Part shown: piece by piece, positions 8,653 through 19,623 of the stretch
Position numbering within the stretch: the stretch's first letter is position 1
Layout of the letters: the number at the start of each line of letters is the position of its first letter
Position numbers and translations under genes: made by a program
Notes under the pieces: generated by a model
Seen by the model: the letters and a program-made list of their open reading frames with translations, nothing else
The model's database searches: none
What the model was told of the DNA's origin: nothing
Assembly: GCF_000281045.1 (NCBI RefSeq)
Contig: NW_008246080.1
Coordinates: 157,061 to 182,713 of the forward strand
DNA: 25,653 bases
Source of the DNA: Saprolegnia diclina VS20
Lineage: Eukaryota; Oomycota; Saprolegniomycetes; Saprolegniales; Saprolegniaceae
Reading direction: 5' to 3'

Positions 8653-11600
8653 ATGGCCACGCCGAGATGGACCGCCGAGTGGCGGACCGACGTCCGCGCC
8701 CTGGTCGGTCGCCTGGATGCGACGAGCGCCGACGTCGATGAGCTCCTCGTGGACCACTACATCCGCAGCCTCCATGCCCACAGCTACCTGGACGTGAACC
8801 CGAGCCAGGTCAAGCAGCGTGCGTGGGGTCTCATTGAGACGCTGCAGTTCCACCACCGCGACCGCCATGCCGAGCGGCTCGCCGACGTACTCTTTGGCTC
8901 GAATGACGCCAAGATGGGGCTGCAGATCTCGCCCGAGATCACGGCGATGCTCTTGCACCTCGCGACCGCCCCCACCGCGCTCACCGAGGCCGACCTCGAT
9001 GACATTGAAGCGATTCGCGTCGGCGGTGCGTCCCGGCGGACGATGGCCGACCAAGCGCGCGCTCGCGCCAAAGAAGCCACGCGCGCGCTCGTCGAGGATC
9101 TCAAGCAGCTGACGTTGGACGACGACTGGTTCCAGCACAATGACAGCGACGACGACGAGAGTGCGTGGTCCGACGACGATACGCCATCGTCAGCGCCGAC
9201 GCAGCCCGCACGGATCAAGCGCCTCCACCTGCCCGTCGCGCCGCCACCTCCGAACGATGCGTCACGCGCCCGAGCAACGAACGAGGTCCCAGAGCTCTCG
9301 CCATCGGACGCGCCCGGGCCGGTGGCCGCGCCCGAGACCTACGGCGTCCACAAACCCTGGCTCTTTTACACACAATACTGCGAGACGCTGCGTGAGCTCC
9401 AACTCCCCGCGCTTGTTCAAACGGTCGTTTCCGAGGCCGACCTAGTCGCCGACGCGATCGCCGCACTCCTCGGTGTCCCGTCCACGACGTATTCGCTCTC
9501 GTCGACGCTGCCGTCGACGTGTCCTTACATTGCCCGCCACGGCTTCTGGGCTTCTATGCAGCTCGTGCAGTTTGAGCTCAGCGCCGTCGGTCGGACGCTC
9601 GCGGTCTCGCACCTGTCACCAGGCAGCTTGCACAATCTGCTGCTCCGGTTCGCGTCGGCCGCGTCGTCCGTGGGCTTTCTTGACGGCCTTGGGAGGCATT
9701 TGACGCGTCTCGATGGCTGCTCGACGCTGCAAGGCTTTGGCCATGCACTGCAGCAGTGGGTGCGCACGTTTCGCCGCGCGCTCGTCCTCTTTCAAGCAGA
9801 TACCACGTCGCCGACCTTGCTGGCGACGCTGGCCGCCCATGAGACGTCGCTAGAAGAGCTCCGCTGGCTCTTCGAGTGGACAACGACGCTGCTGACCGAG
9901 CCGTTGGGGCAAGCGTCGCCGCGGTTACCGGATGTCGCGGCCTCGCTTCTCCGTGGGCTCGCGCGGCTCCTCGAACAGTACTCGGTACTTAGCCTCCCAC
10001 GCCCGTATACACTACTTCTAACCGTGTTCGAGTCGACGCTCCAACCGTACTTGAGTGCGCTCTACGACTACGTCCGCGGTCTCCCGTTGCCCGCCGACGT
10101 GGAGCTAGCATCGACGACCATGTCGGCGTTCGAGACCATTTTGCTCGCGTCGATCGGCGCTACACCGACAACCGACGTCGCAGCGCCCGATTTTCTGACG
10201 TCGGTCGTCGGGCTGTTGATCGAAACGCATGCGTACGCCCGCCTCTCGAGCACACTGCACGTCCCGCCCCCGTCGCTGCCGCCGCCGATGGTGCTAGCGA
10301 CAAGCGCGACGGGCCCGCCGACGCAAGCGCAGGCGCCGGGGCAGTCGACGCTCGGTGACGCGCTATTGCATCATATGGCCGCCGGTACGAACACGAGTTT
10401 TACTCGGTCGACTTACGAAGCGTAGACATCCCCAGCAGCTTCTTGCCTCGTCAGCCGCCGGTCGACGCACGCAACGAGCCTTGGCAAGCGCCGCTCGCAC
10501 CGTCGCGTACGTACAATGGGCAAAAGTAGACTGCTCACCCGTGCTTAGTCCCGCCCATTTGCTTTGAATCGATCTTGAACGAGCGCATCGTGCAACCGCT
10601 GCACCGCCATGTACGCTGGGTTTTCATTGTGTACGGTGGACAACTTGTCTAGTGCTTGAACCTCGGACATTCGTTTGCGCGGCAGTTTGTCTCCGAGTAC
10701 AACATTATCGCGCACCTCGACACGTTGCGCTGGTTTGTGCTGCAGCAACAGGCCGACGCTTCGATCCACTTGACGTCGCGCCTGTTCCAGCATATCTTTT
10801 CCAACGTCCACCGGTCGCGCTGGCTCGAGCCATATACGCTCAACCTGCTGCTACAAGAGACGTTTCTCCATGCCCCCGTACGACAGCATTCCAAGCGGAA
10901 TTTGGCCAAAAATTCACAATTTCATCGACATTTTTAGGACAATTATCGCTTTGACGGGTGCCTCGACGAGCTCTCGCTGCAGGTCATCCCCACCACCGAC
11001 GTCAGCGTCGTACCGTCCATCACTTGGCTCGAGCAAATGGAGTTTTGCTACGCACCTCCGTCCCCTTTGCACCTGATCTTCCAAGAAGAGACGATGCGAA
11101 AGTACTCGGCGCTCGGGGTCTTCCTCCTGCAGGTAGAGAAATGACGCATGCCTCGTCATCTTATCTTCGTTGTCGTACTATGCTAGCTCCAAGGTGTCGA
11201 GCGCTACGTCGTCCAGGTATTTTTTAGTATCAATGTATCAAGTGCACATACTCGTGGACTAGTTCAAGCACCAACTGCGACACCGTGTGGGCTACTTCAT
11301 GTATGGATGCTGCTGAGTAGATAGAGATAGAGACACGACTTGTACGGATGTGTAGGGCCAAGCAAGAGCTGCACGTACACGTTTTGCGCCTGGCCGAGAT
11401 GCTGCATTTCGTGGAGAGCATCCACGGGTATGCAGCCCGCGCGGTAGGACACCGTTGCTGTAGTCGTTGTGCTTATATCGCGTTAGACGTCGGAAGAGCA
11501 CTGGGAAGTTGTCAAAGCCGCCGTAACGAGTGCTAGCCGCGTCTCTGAAGTCGTCGAGTAGTGTTCTGGACGGTGTCTCATGGGACTGTAGATGAGCGAC

Positions 11601-11981
11601 GCGATCGAAAACTGCTTGCAGCGCATGCTCGAGCGCTGCTTCCTCGGCAAGAACCAGCGTTCGATCCACAAGTACATTGTGCAGTTGCTCCATCATGCGG
11701 TCAACTACGTTGTCCACTTTGACGAGTGCCTGCGGGACCTCGAGCGGTCGTCCGGTGCGTTGGAAGAAGTCGAAAATGGAGAAGATGACAATTCGTATCT
11801 AGATGCATCGGCCATGGACGTCTTGACGGCGCTCGCGGCCAAGTTTTTGCTGGGCCATCACTATTTGCTGTTGATTCTGCGGACCATGTTCAAGACGGGG
11901 TCGGCGCCCCACTTGCACCATCTCATGCTCGACCTCAACTTCAACGACCACTACGCCGAAGACGACGAGACGAGTACATAG
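8653..11981 (+). CDS. TUBGCP5: gamma-tubulin complex component 5 (GCP5), one frame break
   Basis: GCP5 is a subunit of the gamma-tubulin ring complex that nucleates microtubules. The N-terminus (HSYLDVNPSQVKQRAWGLIE) matches the GCP5-specific Mod21-type region, an acidic stretch (DSDDDESAWSDDD) follows, then the GRIP1 and GRIP2 domains. GRIP2 is recognisable in FVSEYNIIAHLDTLRWF, PPSPLHLIFQEETMRKYSAL, LAEMLHFVESIHGY and ERCFLGKNQRSIHKYIVQLL. Exon ends are 10506|10549, 10610|10653, 10877|10938, 11132|11187, 11443|11487 and 11549|11592, giving introns of 42, 42, 60, 54, 43 and 42 nt. Near 10384 the frame changes from ALLHHMAA to YEHEFYSVDLRS with no intron that fits, a one-base loss or two-base gain. 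The stretch 11217-11354 could not be joined in frame, so an exon is unresolved there. The gene may be live with assembly errors or a recent pseudogene. Confidence 0.82.
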
Positions 11982-12427
11982 ATAGATGACCTTATTGTGT
12001 TGTTGGACAGCGTTTCTCGGTCGTGACACAGCTACAAGTCGGTCGTTTAGTCGATTGTTGCTCGACCGATAGTCGGTAGTTAGTCGGCAGTTAGTCGGTA
12101 GTTAGTCAATCGTTAGTTGATCGATTGTCGGTCGCTAGTCGGTCGTTAGTAGGTCACAAGGAAATCGCGAGGTAAGCTTAGTCATTTGATTTCGCAAAAA
12201 CCTATTCAGCTTTGCTACAACTAACCTAACAGCGCGTCAGAGGCCCGAAGGCGTTGCAAGCCGAGGGTCGGCGGGTCAGCGCCTCTTATTTTCGATCCGA
12301 CCATGCATTAAAGAGAGACTTGTTGGATAGTTAGTATATGCTGTCATCAATGTCAGCAAAACTAGGTGTTCTACAAGTCCGTGGGCGACTCGACCTCCCT
12401 CATAGGCCAGTATATTTTGAAACAAAA
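11982..12427. other. convergent intergenic region with degenerate tandem repeat
   Basis: This is the space between the 3' ends of GCP5 and the histone deacetylase gene. Apart from the GTCGGTAGTTA-type repeat (listed separately) I see no gene or RNA. It should contain both polyadenylation regions. Confidence 0.5.
12039..12156. repeat. degenerate minisatellite, unit about 11-12 bp
   Basis: About ten imperfect copies of a unit like GTCGGTAGTTA run through this tract, with variants such as GTCGGCAGTTA, GTCGGTCGTTTA and GTCGGTCGCTA. Copies differ at one to three bases and the unit length drifts, typical of an old slippage-born minisatellite. Confidence 0.75.
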
Positions 12428-13693
12428 CTAAAAGTTATCCCGGCGCTTTTGGGACTGGCTTGAAGCCACAGCAGCTTTGGTGCGCTCGAGGTGCTGCAAC
12501 GCGGTCGCGCACGTCGCTTCGAGCGACGCAATCGTGTTGAGATTCACGCGACCGATGTTGGGACGGGTTTGCAGCGTAAAATACGGTCCGTACCTCCACA
12601 ATTCCGATTTTCGTTGACCGTACATTGGAAAGTGCGCAATTTATACCTGTCAAAGTACTCGTGCTCTGGAATCGTCGTTGGCACGTCCGCTTCGACACCG
12701 AGCAGCGTCGCTGTCACATGCGCAAACGTCCGGGCGGCATCTGGTACATTGTAGCCGCCGCCACCAAGCACCAAGAGCGGCAAATCCAGCTCTTGCACCA
12801 CTTGCACACACCACCCAACCCCCTCGGCCGTGAGGTTGAACGTGCCCAACGGATCACTACGTCGTGCAGGATATAGCGCCGAACGCAGCACAGTCGTCGT
12901 ACCTTCCGAGGGTGTCGACGCCGCACACAAGCACAAGGTGCGTCGGTGCAAAGACATCGACGGTCGTTGACGTCAGTAGCTCAAACACTTCGAGAAACTG
13001 CTCGTTTGTGATGCCATCGTCGAGCGGGACGTTGAGGTTTGTGTGTTTGCCAGGACCTGCGCCAATGCGGCTTGGCGCACCCGAGTTGGGAAAGAAGCCG
13101 CGGGCGTACTTGTGGAACGACAGGGTAAAGACGCGTGTGCTGTAGTAGTACGCCTCTTCGACGCCGTCGCCGTGGTGAACGTCCATGTCGACCACGAGCA
13201 CCTTGGCCGCCGGTGACGACTTGAGGAGGACGTCGACGGCGAGCACGACGTCGTTCACATAGCAAAAGCCACTGGCCGAAGCCTTCTTGGCATGGTGCCG
13301 CCCGCCACCCCAGTGCACGGCAACGTCGACCGGACGGGCAGGCGACGTCAGTGTCAAGAGGGTCGCCGCCGTGATGGAGCCGCCCGCAACGTAGGAGCAG
13401 TAGCGCTCGAGGCCATCGAAAGCACACGCGTCGTCTGTGAGACCAAACTCGAGCTGCTCGTCGAGCGAGAGTGTCGACGCGTTCTGGAGAGCTGCAATGT
13501 ACCGGGGCGCGTGGAAGCGGGCGAGATCGGCGTCGGTGGCTGGCGTCGGCGCCACTACGTGGAGGCGGTCGAGCAGGCGCAGGTGCTGCAGCAGCGAGAA
13601 GGTCATGACCTCGCGCTGCGGGTGCACCGGCAGGCGCGAGACCGCCTGGGCGTAGTCGCTCGAGAAGACGACCGCGACCGGCGCTGTGGCCAT
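12428..13693 (-). CDS. class I histone deacetylase
   Basis: Three exons on the minus strand (13693-12903, 12856-12647, 12593-12428) give 388 residues, close to HDAC8 and HDAC3 in length; the introns are 46 and 53 nt. The enzyme removes acetyl groups from histone lysines by a zinc-water mechanism. Visible are the charge-relay pair H133-H134 in HWGGGRHHAKKASASGFCYV, zinc ligands D171 and H173 in VVDMDVHHGDG and D260 in CGVDTL, and the catalytic Y299 in GGGGYN. The first intron removal restores VDTLGSDPLGTFNLT, and the second restores EHEYFDRYGPYFTL. All catalytic residues are present, so it should be active. The C-terminus is short and basic (SQKRRDNF) without the long tail of HDAC1/2. Exact orthology to HDAC8 versus HDAC1-3 cannot be settled by eye; the DPL motif is as in HDAC1-3. 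Confidence 0.9.
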
Positions 13694-13720
13694 CGGACGA
13701 GATATGGAATGGTCACTTGT

Positions 13721-13776
13721 GATTGGCTGGCTTGAAATGGACGTGTTTGATTGGCTGAAATCATATCCAAGCCAAT
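13721..13776 (-). promoter_or_regulatory. CCAAT-box cluster upstream of the HDAC gene
   Basis: On the plus strand GATTGGCTG occurs at 13721-13729 and exactly again at 13749-13757, which are CCAAT boxes on the gene's coding strand, and GCCAAT at 13771-13776 is a third in the opposite orientation. They lie 28 to 83 bases before the HDAC start codon. The remaining bases up to the ABCA stop at 14002 hold nothing else I can name. Confidence 0.45.
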
Positions 13777-14001
13777 GGCAGCATCTTGCATGAGGTCGAC
13801 AACCACGACGTTAACCACCAAAGTGTTCGACGCATGCATCAAGCATGCTCGTAGCGGTGTTGCAACGTACTCGACCGTGACCTAAGTCTCACTAGACTCA
13901 CTAGATCGACCGTATCCCAACCAGTGGTAGATGCAAAAGGCGGGAATGAGCTTGCAAATGCAACCTTATATGATGGTCGATATACATGCGATAATACGTC
14001 G

Positions 14002-17000
14002 CTACGGACCGGTGACAGCGACGTAGTTGCTGTTCGCAGGGGGTGCCTTGCGACGGCGGCAGCACCCTTTCTTGGTGAGCACGCGGTCGTCCTCCTTCTT
14101 CTGCTTGCTCGCAAACTGGTTGAAGATCGTCTCGAGTGACGTTTGCGCGACACTGTACTCGGCGACGCGCAGCACCGCCTTGGCGTCTTCAATGACGCCA
14201 AAGATCTGCGCCAGACTCACGTGCACCTGGATGCGGGCGAACGTGCCTTGGCGACTCAGGACGCTAAAGCGACCGTGGGCACTGGCGAGCTGGGCGAGGA
14301 GTGCGTCGTGCTGGTCCTCGGCCAGCCACCAGTTGGCAAACGTCTGAGCGTCAACGGCGCCGTCGGCCTCGAGCGCGAGCGCAAGGAGCCGGCCCGTGTC
14401 GTGGTCGAGGTCGACGAACGCCATGCGGTTGGGCTGCTTGAGGCGGGTGCACGCGGCTTCGACGTCGGCCCACGCAAGCGACGGTGGCAAGGTGGCGACA
14501 AGCATCTCGACGTCCGACGCCGTCGGCAAATGCTGCTTGATGTCGAGCACGAGCCCGTTCCCGAACCGGTGCTTGAGGTGCTGGATGCTCCCGAGGCACT
14601 CGAGCTGGCCGCTGACCATGATGCCGACGCGCGAGCACAGGGCCTCGCACTCCTCCATCGAATGGGTCGTCAGAATCACCGTCGACTCACGCTGATTCGT
14701 CGAAATGTCCGAGATGAGCTCCCACATGAAGCGACGCGAGACCGGGTCCATGCCGGTCGACGGCTCGTCGAGGATGATGATGGGCGGCGACCCGATCATC
14801 GCGATCGCCACCGACGTCTTGCGCTTGTTGCCGCCGCTGAGGTCGCCCGCCAGCACGTGCTCAAACGACTGCAGATGCAATTTGTGCAAAAGCGACGTGA
14901 CGGCGCTCGCGGCGCTGGCAACATCGAGGCCCCGAAGCGCGGCGTAGAGCTCCAAGTGTTCGCGGACCGTCATCGTGTCAAAGAGCGCATCAAACTGCGG
15001 ACAGTAGCCGACGAGGCTGCGCGACTCGGTCTGCTGGCTATAAACGTCGTAGCCAGCAAGGTACGCGGCGCCGGCCGACGGTGCGACCTGGCCCATGAGC
15101 ATCTTGAGCGTCGTCGACTTGCCGGCGCCGTTGATACCGAGGAACCCAAAGCACTCGCCCTTCGGAAGGCCCACCGAGAGGTCTTGGACGGCAAGGAATC
15201 CGTTCGCGTAGACTTTTTGGAGGCCGTGGGTGACCACCGCGTGGGCGTTGATCGACGCCTTGTCGGACGCAAGCGCAGTAATCCGGTCGTGTTCCCGCTG
15301 GACGTCGACGTCGAGCACCGATGTCGTTCCCGTTGCTTTCGCCGATGCATCCTTCTTGTGCAGCGACTTGGTCGAAACAAACTCGACGACGAGGACGAGA
15401 CATGTAAAGACGACGGCGGTCGCCGCGAGATAGAGCATGTCGTTGCCTGCAACGGCGCCGTCAAAGGCCTCGGCGCGGACAAACGTCGGCGAGCCGTCGG
15501 CGGCGACACCCGTGACGTTCTTGGCGGTTGAGATCTTGTCGAGCGCGTGGCCGGCGGCAAAGAGCGGGAAGAGACAAAAGCCCGGCGAGAGGTCCGTCTC
15601 AAACATACCGTTGAGGAGCAAATGCACGATGAAGAGGATGAGACCGGTCGCCAAGTGGAAGAGGATCGCCGTGTTCTGCGCCGACGCGTGTTCTTGCAGC
15701 AGAAACGACACGAGATACGTGTGCGGCACAAGCGCAAACCCGAGGAGACCAAAGACGACGACGACGGCATCAAACGCGTGGGCGACCGTCGACGCCGAGT
15801 TTTGAAACGCCGTGACCCCAAACGCCTGGATCATGGCGAGTGCCAAGAAAAAGAGCACGAGGTATGAACCGAGGTCCCAGATGTAGTTGGCGGCCCAGAA
15901 CAAGTGCAATTTGACGCCGGACACGAGCTGCTGGTGCTTGGCCGTGAGCTGCTTCTCCTTGATAAGGAACGTCATGGCGGCGCCCGGAAAGACAGCAAAC
16001 GCGACGAGGAAGAAGAGGTTGGCCGTGAACCCGATCGTTTGGCCCCACTGCGCAAGCCGTGCCTTGCTCCGCGCGGTCTGGGCGCGCGACGCCGGCAGCG
16101 GGTACGAAGCGACGGTAAGCGAAATGTCGTTGGTACCGGCGAGCGACCGAAGCAGCGCCTGGTCCATCTGCACCTTGTAGATGGCCGACGCGTGGTCACC
16201 GCTCGAGTTGGAAAAGACGCTGTAGCTAAACATGTTGGTGTCGGCGGCAACGACGTACGCGCCCATTTGCGCTTGCGTCGACGTCTCGTCGAGCAGCGCC
16301 TGCGCGAACCGGAGCACGGTGGCGTCGGCGCTCGAGACGTTGAACGACGGCGGCGAGTACGTCGCACCAAAGACGTTGGGGCTCGACGATGAAAAGAGCG
16401 GCGTCGAGAACGTCGGCACGTGTTTCGTCGTGACGCCCGAGAAGCGACTCAAGACTCGAGCGCAACCGCCGTCGACGTCATAGAGACAGTAGTAGGGCGC
16501 AGTCCGCGCCGGGTACTCGGTCGTCACGAGCGGAAGGCGCGGCTCAGCAGCTTCCAACGTACTGGCATAGATCAACTTCATGGTCCCAAAGCCAATCGCA
16601 AGGAGGATCGCCGGGAGCAGCACCGCGATGAAGAGCGCCTTCTTGTCCCGCTTGGCGACATGGAAGCGCTTCTTGAGAAGAGCCACCACCTGGCTCCGGC
16701 GGCCATTCACCACGGACGGTGCGTTTTCCCGGTCGGACGGCACGCCCGAGTCTTCGAGAATCGGCACAACAATGTCGCCGGGTGTCGCCGTTGCCGTCGT
16801 GACGTTGATAAAAACATCTTCGAGCGTCGTGACCGAGACACCGTACGAGGTGACGCCAACGTCGGTCATCTGCGAGTCGAGGGCGCGGAAGAGACCGGGA
16901 AACGCCGATGCGCGGGCCGTCGGCAGCTGAAACGCAACTTCGGCCGCGACGTTCGAGTGCAGCGCCGCCGACGGCACAAACGCGTGCACGAGACGCTCGA

Positions 17001-19623
17001 GATCCGAAATGTCGACGTCAGCGTGCGCCTTGACCAGCGTCAGCGTGTAGCCAGCGCCAAACCGGTTCTTCAAAAAGAGCGACGAGCCGACGCACCGGAG
17101 CGCACCGTCGGCCATGATGGCAATGCGGTCACCGAGGACGTCGGCTTCTTCCATGTAGTGCGTCGTGAGAATCATGACACGCCCCGCGCGGTTGCGCAGC
17201 AGGAGATCCCACATGCTCCGGCGACTGTACGGATCCATGCCCGACGACGGCTCATCGAGGAAGACGAGCGCACTGTCGCCAATGAGCGCGATGCCGACCG
17301 AGAGCTTGCGCTTCATACCACCCGAGAGCGCACTGGCCTTGACGTGGGCCTTGTCCGTGAGACCGACGTCGTCCAACATGGCATCGACGACGGCCATATC
17401 GAACTGGCCCTTGATGCTAGCGTAGAACGTCAAGTGCTCACGGACCGTAAGGTCGTCGTAGAGAATATCATGCTGCGGGCAAACGCCCAGGTACTTGCGG
17501 AGCGCGGCGAGATCTTTGTCCAAGTCCAAGTGCCGGAACGACGCCGACCCGGACGTCGGGCGCAGCATGCCCGTGAGCATCGAGATCGTCGTCGTCTTGC
17601 CGGCGCCGTTGTGACCAAGAAGACACGTGATCTGCCCTTCGTACATGGCCATGTGAAGGCCCTCGACCGCGACTTTGCTTTTGCCAAACGTCTTGCGGAG
17701 ACCGAGCACTTGCAGCGCACGGCCGTCGGCTTCTTGCGCCTGCAATTGCGCGTCGACGGCTTCCATGTTGCCATTCGTGGCCGTCGCCTTGGTCGACGTC
17801 GCCGTCGTGCCGATGGCCGCCGAAGCCCAGTAGTGCTTTGTGAATGGAAAGTACCACGGGTGTCCGTCGTTGAGCTGCTCGACATACGCACCCAGCAGCG
17901 TGAAGAGCACAAAGTCGACCAAGAGCATGCCAAACCCGGTGCGAAGCGAGTACTGTCGGTGTTCAAAGCTCCCGATCGCTCCGAGCGAGATGCCGGTGGC
18001 AATGTACTCGGCTTGCATGATGACTTGCATCGAAAACGTAAAGGCCGTCGGCGGCAAAAGCGACGCGACTGCCTTGATAGAAGCCGACGAATTGTCGTTG
18101 AACGCGAGCGAGACACCGGCGCAGATCAGAAAGACGAGCTGGGCGACGTTGGCGCCGGTCTTGGCCGACGCAAAGAGACTCGAGAGAAAGTACCCGAACG
18201 CAATGCACGCAAGCCCAAAGCAGACGTAGAGCAATAGCAAAACGAGAGGACTCGAAAACGTAAAGAGCGTCCAGCACCCGACGCCCATCTGGAGCAACGC
18301 GCCAAGGAAGAGCACGATGCCGTACGTCATGTACCACGTCATGACGAGCGCCGTCGGCGAGAGCCCGAGCGCCTGCATGTACGACTTGGCGCGCGTCTCT
18401 TTCTCGAGCACCAAGCTCGTCACGAGGCGGCCAAACACGAGCACGGAAAAGACGAGGAACGTCACCGGCAGAAACATCGGCATCGTCGACCGGTCGCCGC
18501 CCAGGAACCACTGCTCCGTGATGCCGCGCCCCGGCATGTCGAGGCCGGCACCGAGCACATGCGGTTGCGGCTGCAAGCGCAGCGGCGCGAGCAATGTTGT
18601 CGTCGTCGTCGACGGGAGCGACGACCAGTTTTGCGGCACAAGCGACTTGCCGTTCTGGCGCAAGCTCGAGAGCGCGTCCACCCATACATCCTTGTTGGTG
18701 GCATCGAGCGATGCCGGGCCAACTGCGGTCGGTTGCTGGCATTGACCCGTCGTCGTTTGGTTCGATGCATGCCAGTCGGGGCGGCACGTCGCAAAGCGCG
18801 TGATGAGCGTCTGCAGTGTGAAGAAACCGCGCTCCGTGTACGTATTGCGGGCCGTCGACGACACGTAGGTCCGGTACGGGAAGTAACTGCCGGTTGTCGT
18901 CGGGACCGCACTCGCACCGTCGCCGTAGTTGTTGACGGGGAAGCGCAGGTTGTAGCTGAGCGACACGGGCGTTCCAATGGCCGCGTCTTTCGGCGCGTCC
19001 GCAAACACAATGGCCGCGGCCACGATCGGGTCGTACGAGTTGGCGTTGAGCGCAGCGCCATTCGCGTCCGTCTGGTTACCGTAGTTGCTGCCTTGAATGT
19101 ACGCCTCGAGCGCTGTTTCCGAAGGGAAAAACACCACGGACGCGTCCGAGAGACCCGGCAGCGTCACCGACCCGTTCGTCGACAGTGGGACGCTCACCGA
19201 CGGGTACCACTGCTTGAGCGCCCCGAAAAAGTACTTGCGCGTGAACGCCGTATCGGGTACGATCGCAAGCTGCGGCGGGCGACACGCGACCGACGGCTTC
19301 GGTGCAGAGAGGAGAAGGTGATTCTTGCATTCTTGCGAGAGCAGCGTGGCGTCGTACGAGTACGAGTAGTACGAACCATCGTTGTACCACTTGTAGAGGA
19401 GCGCTTGCACCGGCGGTTCCCGAGCGCTGTGGGTGCCAAAGAGCGTACTGCCATCGTACCCGGGCTTGGTGACCTTAAGCGGATCGCCGCCGTCGAAATT
19501 CGACTTGAGAAGCGACAAGAGGATCAAAAACACCGTCGGGAGCACAATCTCAAAGAAGACAGCGATCGGATGCCGCCGCTTGAGCGCCCAGTTCTTGCGC
19601 AGGAGCGGCCCAAGGTGCGTCAT
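14002..19623 (-). CDS. ABCA-family full-size ABC transporter
   Basis: A single uninterrupted frame of 1873 residues with the ABCA plan TMD1-NBD1-TMD2-NBD2. The first membrane segment (IAVFFEIVLPTVFLILLSLL) is followed by a large extracytosolic loop to about residue 380 and a membrane cluster at about 384-580. NBD1 has Walker A GHNGAGKTTT near 670, signature LSGGMKRKLS near 768 and Walker B VFLDEPSSGMD near 788. TMD2 starts near 995 and its main cluster spans about 1194-1410. NBD2 has Walker A GINGAGKSTT near 1498, signature LSGGNKRKTS near 1596 and Walker B IILDEPSTGMD near 1618. Both ATP sites look intact. Members move lipids or sterols across membranes; the substrate is unknown here. The ATG at 19623 (MTHLGPLLRKNWALKRRHP) was chosen because family members begin at this point; the frame stays open upstream to 19890. 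Confidence 0.93.
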   Translation of the reverse strand: MTHLGPLLRKNWALKRRHPIAVFFEIVLPTVFLILLSLLKSNFDGGDPLKVTKPGYDGSTLFGTHSAREPPVQALLYKWYNDGSYYSYSYDATLLSQECKNHLLLSAPKPSVACRPPQLAIVPDTAFTRKYFFGALKQWYPSVSVPLSTNGSVTLPGLSDASVVFFPSETALEAYIQGSNYGNQTDANGAALNANSYDPIVAAAIVFADAPKDAAIGTPVSLSYNLRFPVNNYGDGASAVPTTTGSYFPYRTYVSSTARNTYTERGFFTLQTLITRFATCRPDWHASNQTTTGQCQQPTAVGPASLDATNKDVWVDALSSLRQNGKSLVPQNWSSLPSTTTTTLLAPLRLQPQPHVLGAGLDMPGRGITEQWFLGGDRSTMPMFLPVTFLVFSVLVFGRLVTSLVLEKETRAKSYMQALGLSPTALVMTWYMTYGIVLFLGALLQMGVGCWTLFTFSSPLVLLLLYVCFGLACIAFGYFLSSLFASAKTGANVAQLVFLICAGVSLAFNDNSSASIKAVASLLPPTAFTFSMQVIMQAEYIATGISLGAIGSFEHRQYSLRTGFGMLLVDFVLFTLLGAYVEQLNDGHPWYFPFTKHYWASAAIGTTATSTKATATNGNMEAVDAQLQAQEADGRALQVLGLRKTFGKSKVAVEGLHMAMYEGQITCLLGHNGAGKTTTISMLTGMLRPTSGSASFRHLDLDKDLAALRKYLGVCPQHDILYDDLTVREHLTFYASIKGQFDMAVVDAMLDDVGLTDKAHVKASALSGGMKRKLSVGIALIGDSALVFLDEPSSGMDPYSRRSMWDLLLRNRAGRVMILTTHYMEEADVLGDRIAIMADGALRCVGSSLFLKNRFGAGYTLTLVKAHADVDISDLERLVHAFVPSAALHSNVAAEVAFQLPTARASAFPGLFRALDSQMTDVGVTSYGVSVTTLEDVFINVTTATATPGDIVVPILEDSGVPSDRENAPSVVNGRRSQVVALLKKRFHVAKRDKKALFIAVLLPAILLAIGFGTMKLIYASTLEAAEPRLPLVTTEYPARTAPYYCLYDVDGGCARVLSRFSGVTTKHVPTFSTPLFSSSSPNVFGATYSPPSFNVSSADATVLRFAQALLDETSTQAQMGAYVVAADTNMFSYSVFSNSSGDHASAIYKVQMDQALLRSLAGTNDISLTVASYPLPASRAQTARSKARLAQWGQTIGFTANLFFLVAFAVFPGAAMTFLIKEKQLTAKHQQLVSGVKLHLFWAANYIWDLGSYLVLFFLALAMIQAFGVTAFQNSASTVAHAFDAVVVVFGLLGFALVPHTYLVSFLLQEHASAQNTAILFHLATGLILFIVHLLLNGMFETDLSPGFCLFPLFAAGHALDKISTAKNVTGVAADGSPTFVRAEAFDGAVAGNDMLYLAATAVVFTCLVLVVEFVSTKSLHKKDASAKATGTTSVLDVDVQREHDRITALASDKASINAHAVVTHGLQKVYANGFLAVQDLSVGLPKGECFGFLGINGAGKSTTLKMLMGQVAPSAGAAYLAGYDVYSQQTESRSLVGYCPQFDALFDTMTVREHLELYAALRGLDVASAASAVTSLLHKLHLQSFEHVLAGDLSGGNKRKTSVAIAMIGSPPIIILDEPSTGMDPVSRRFMWELISDISTNQRESTVILTTHSMEECEALCSRVGIMVSGQLECLGSIQHLKHRFGNGLVLDIKQHLPTASDVEMLVATLPPSLAWADVEAACTRLKQPNRMAFVDLDHDTGRLLALALEADGAVDAQTFANWWLAEDQHDALLAQLASAHGRFSVLSRQGTFARIQVHVSLAQIFGVIEDAKAVLRVAEYSVAQTSLETIFNQFASKQKKEDDRVLTKKGCCRRRKAPPANSNYVAVTGP

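Noticed and set aside
12039-12156. Possible CRISPR-like or telomeric array
   Set aside because: Units are short, imperfect and lack spacers; a degenerate minisatellite explains it.
14143-15531. 462-codon plus-strand frame opposite ABCA NBD2
   Set aside because: Antisense to the conserved second ATP-binding domain, with shadow-like composition.
16420-18237. 605-codon plus-strand open frame opposite the ABCA gene
   Set aside because: It lies wholly within a conserved ABCA coding region, is rich in Arg, His and Asp, and has no domain; it is a shadow.
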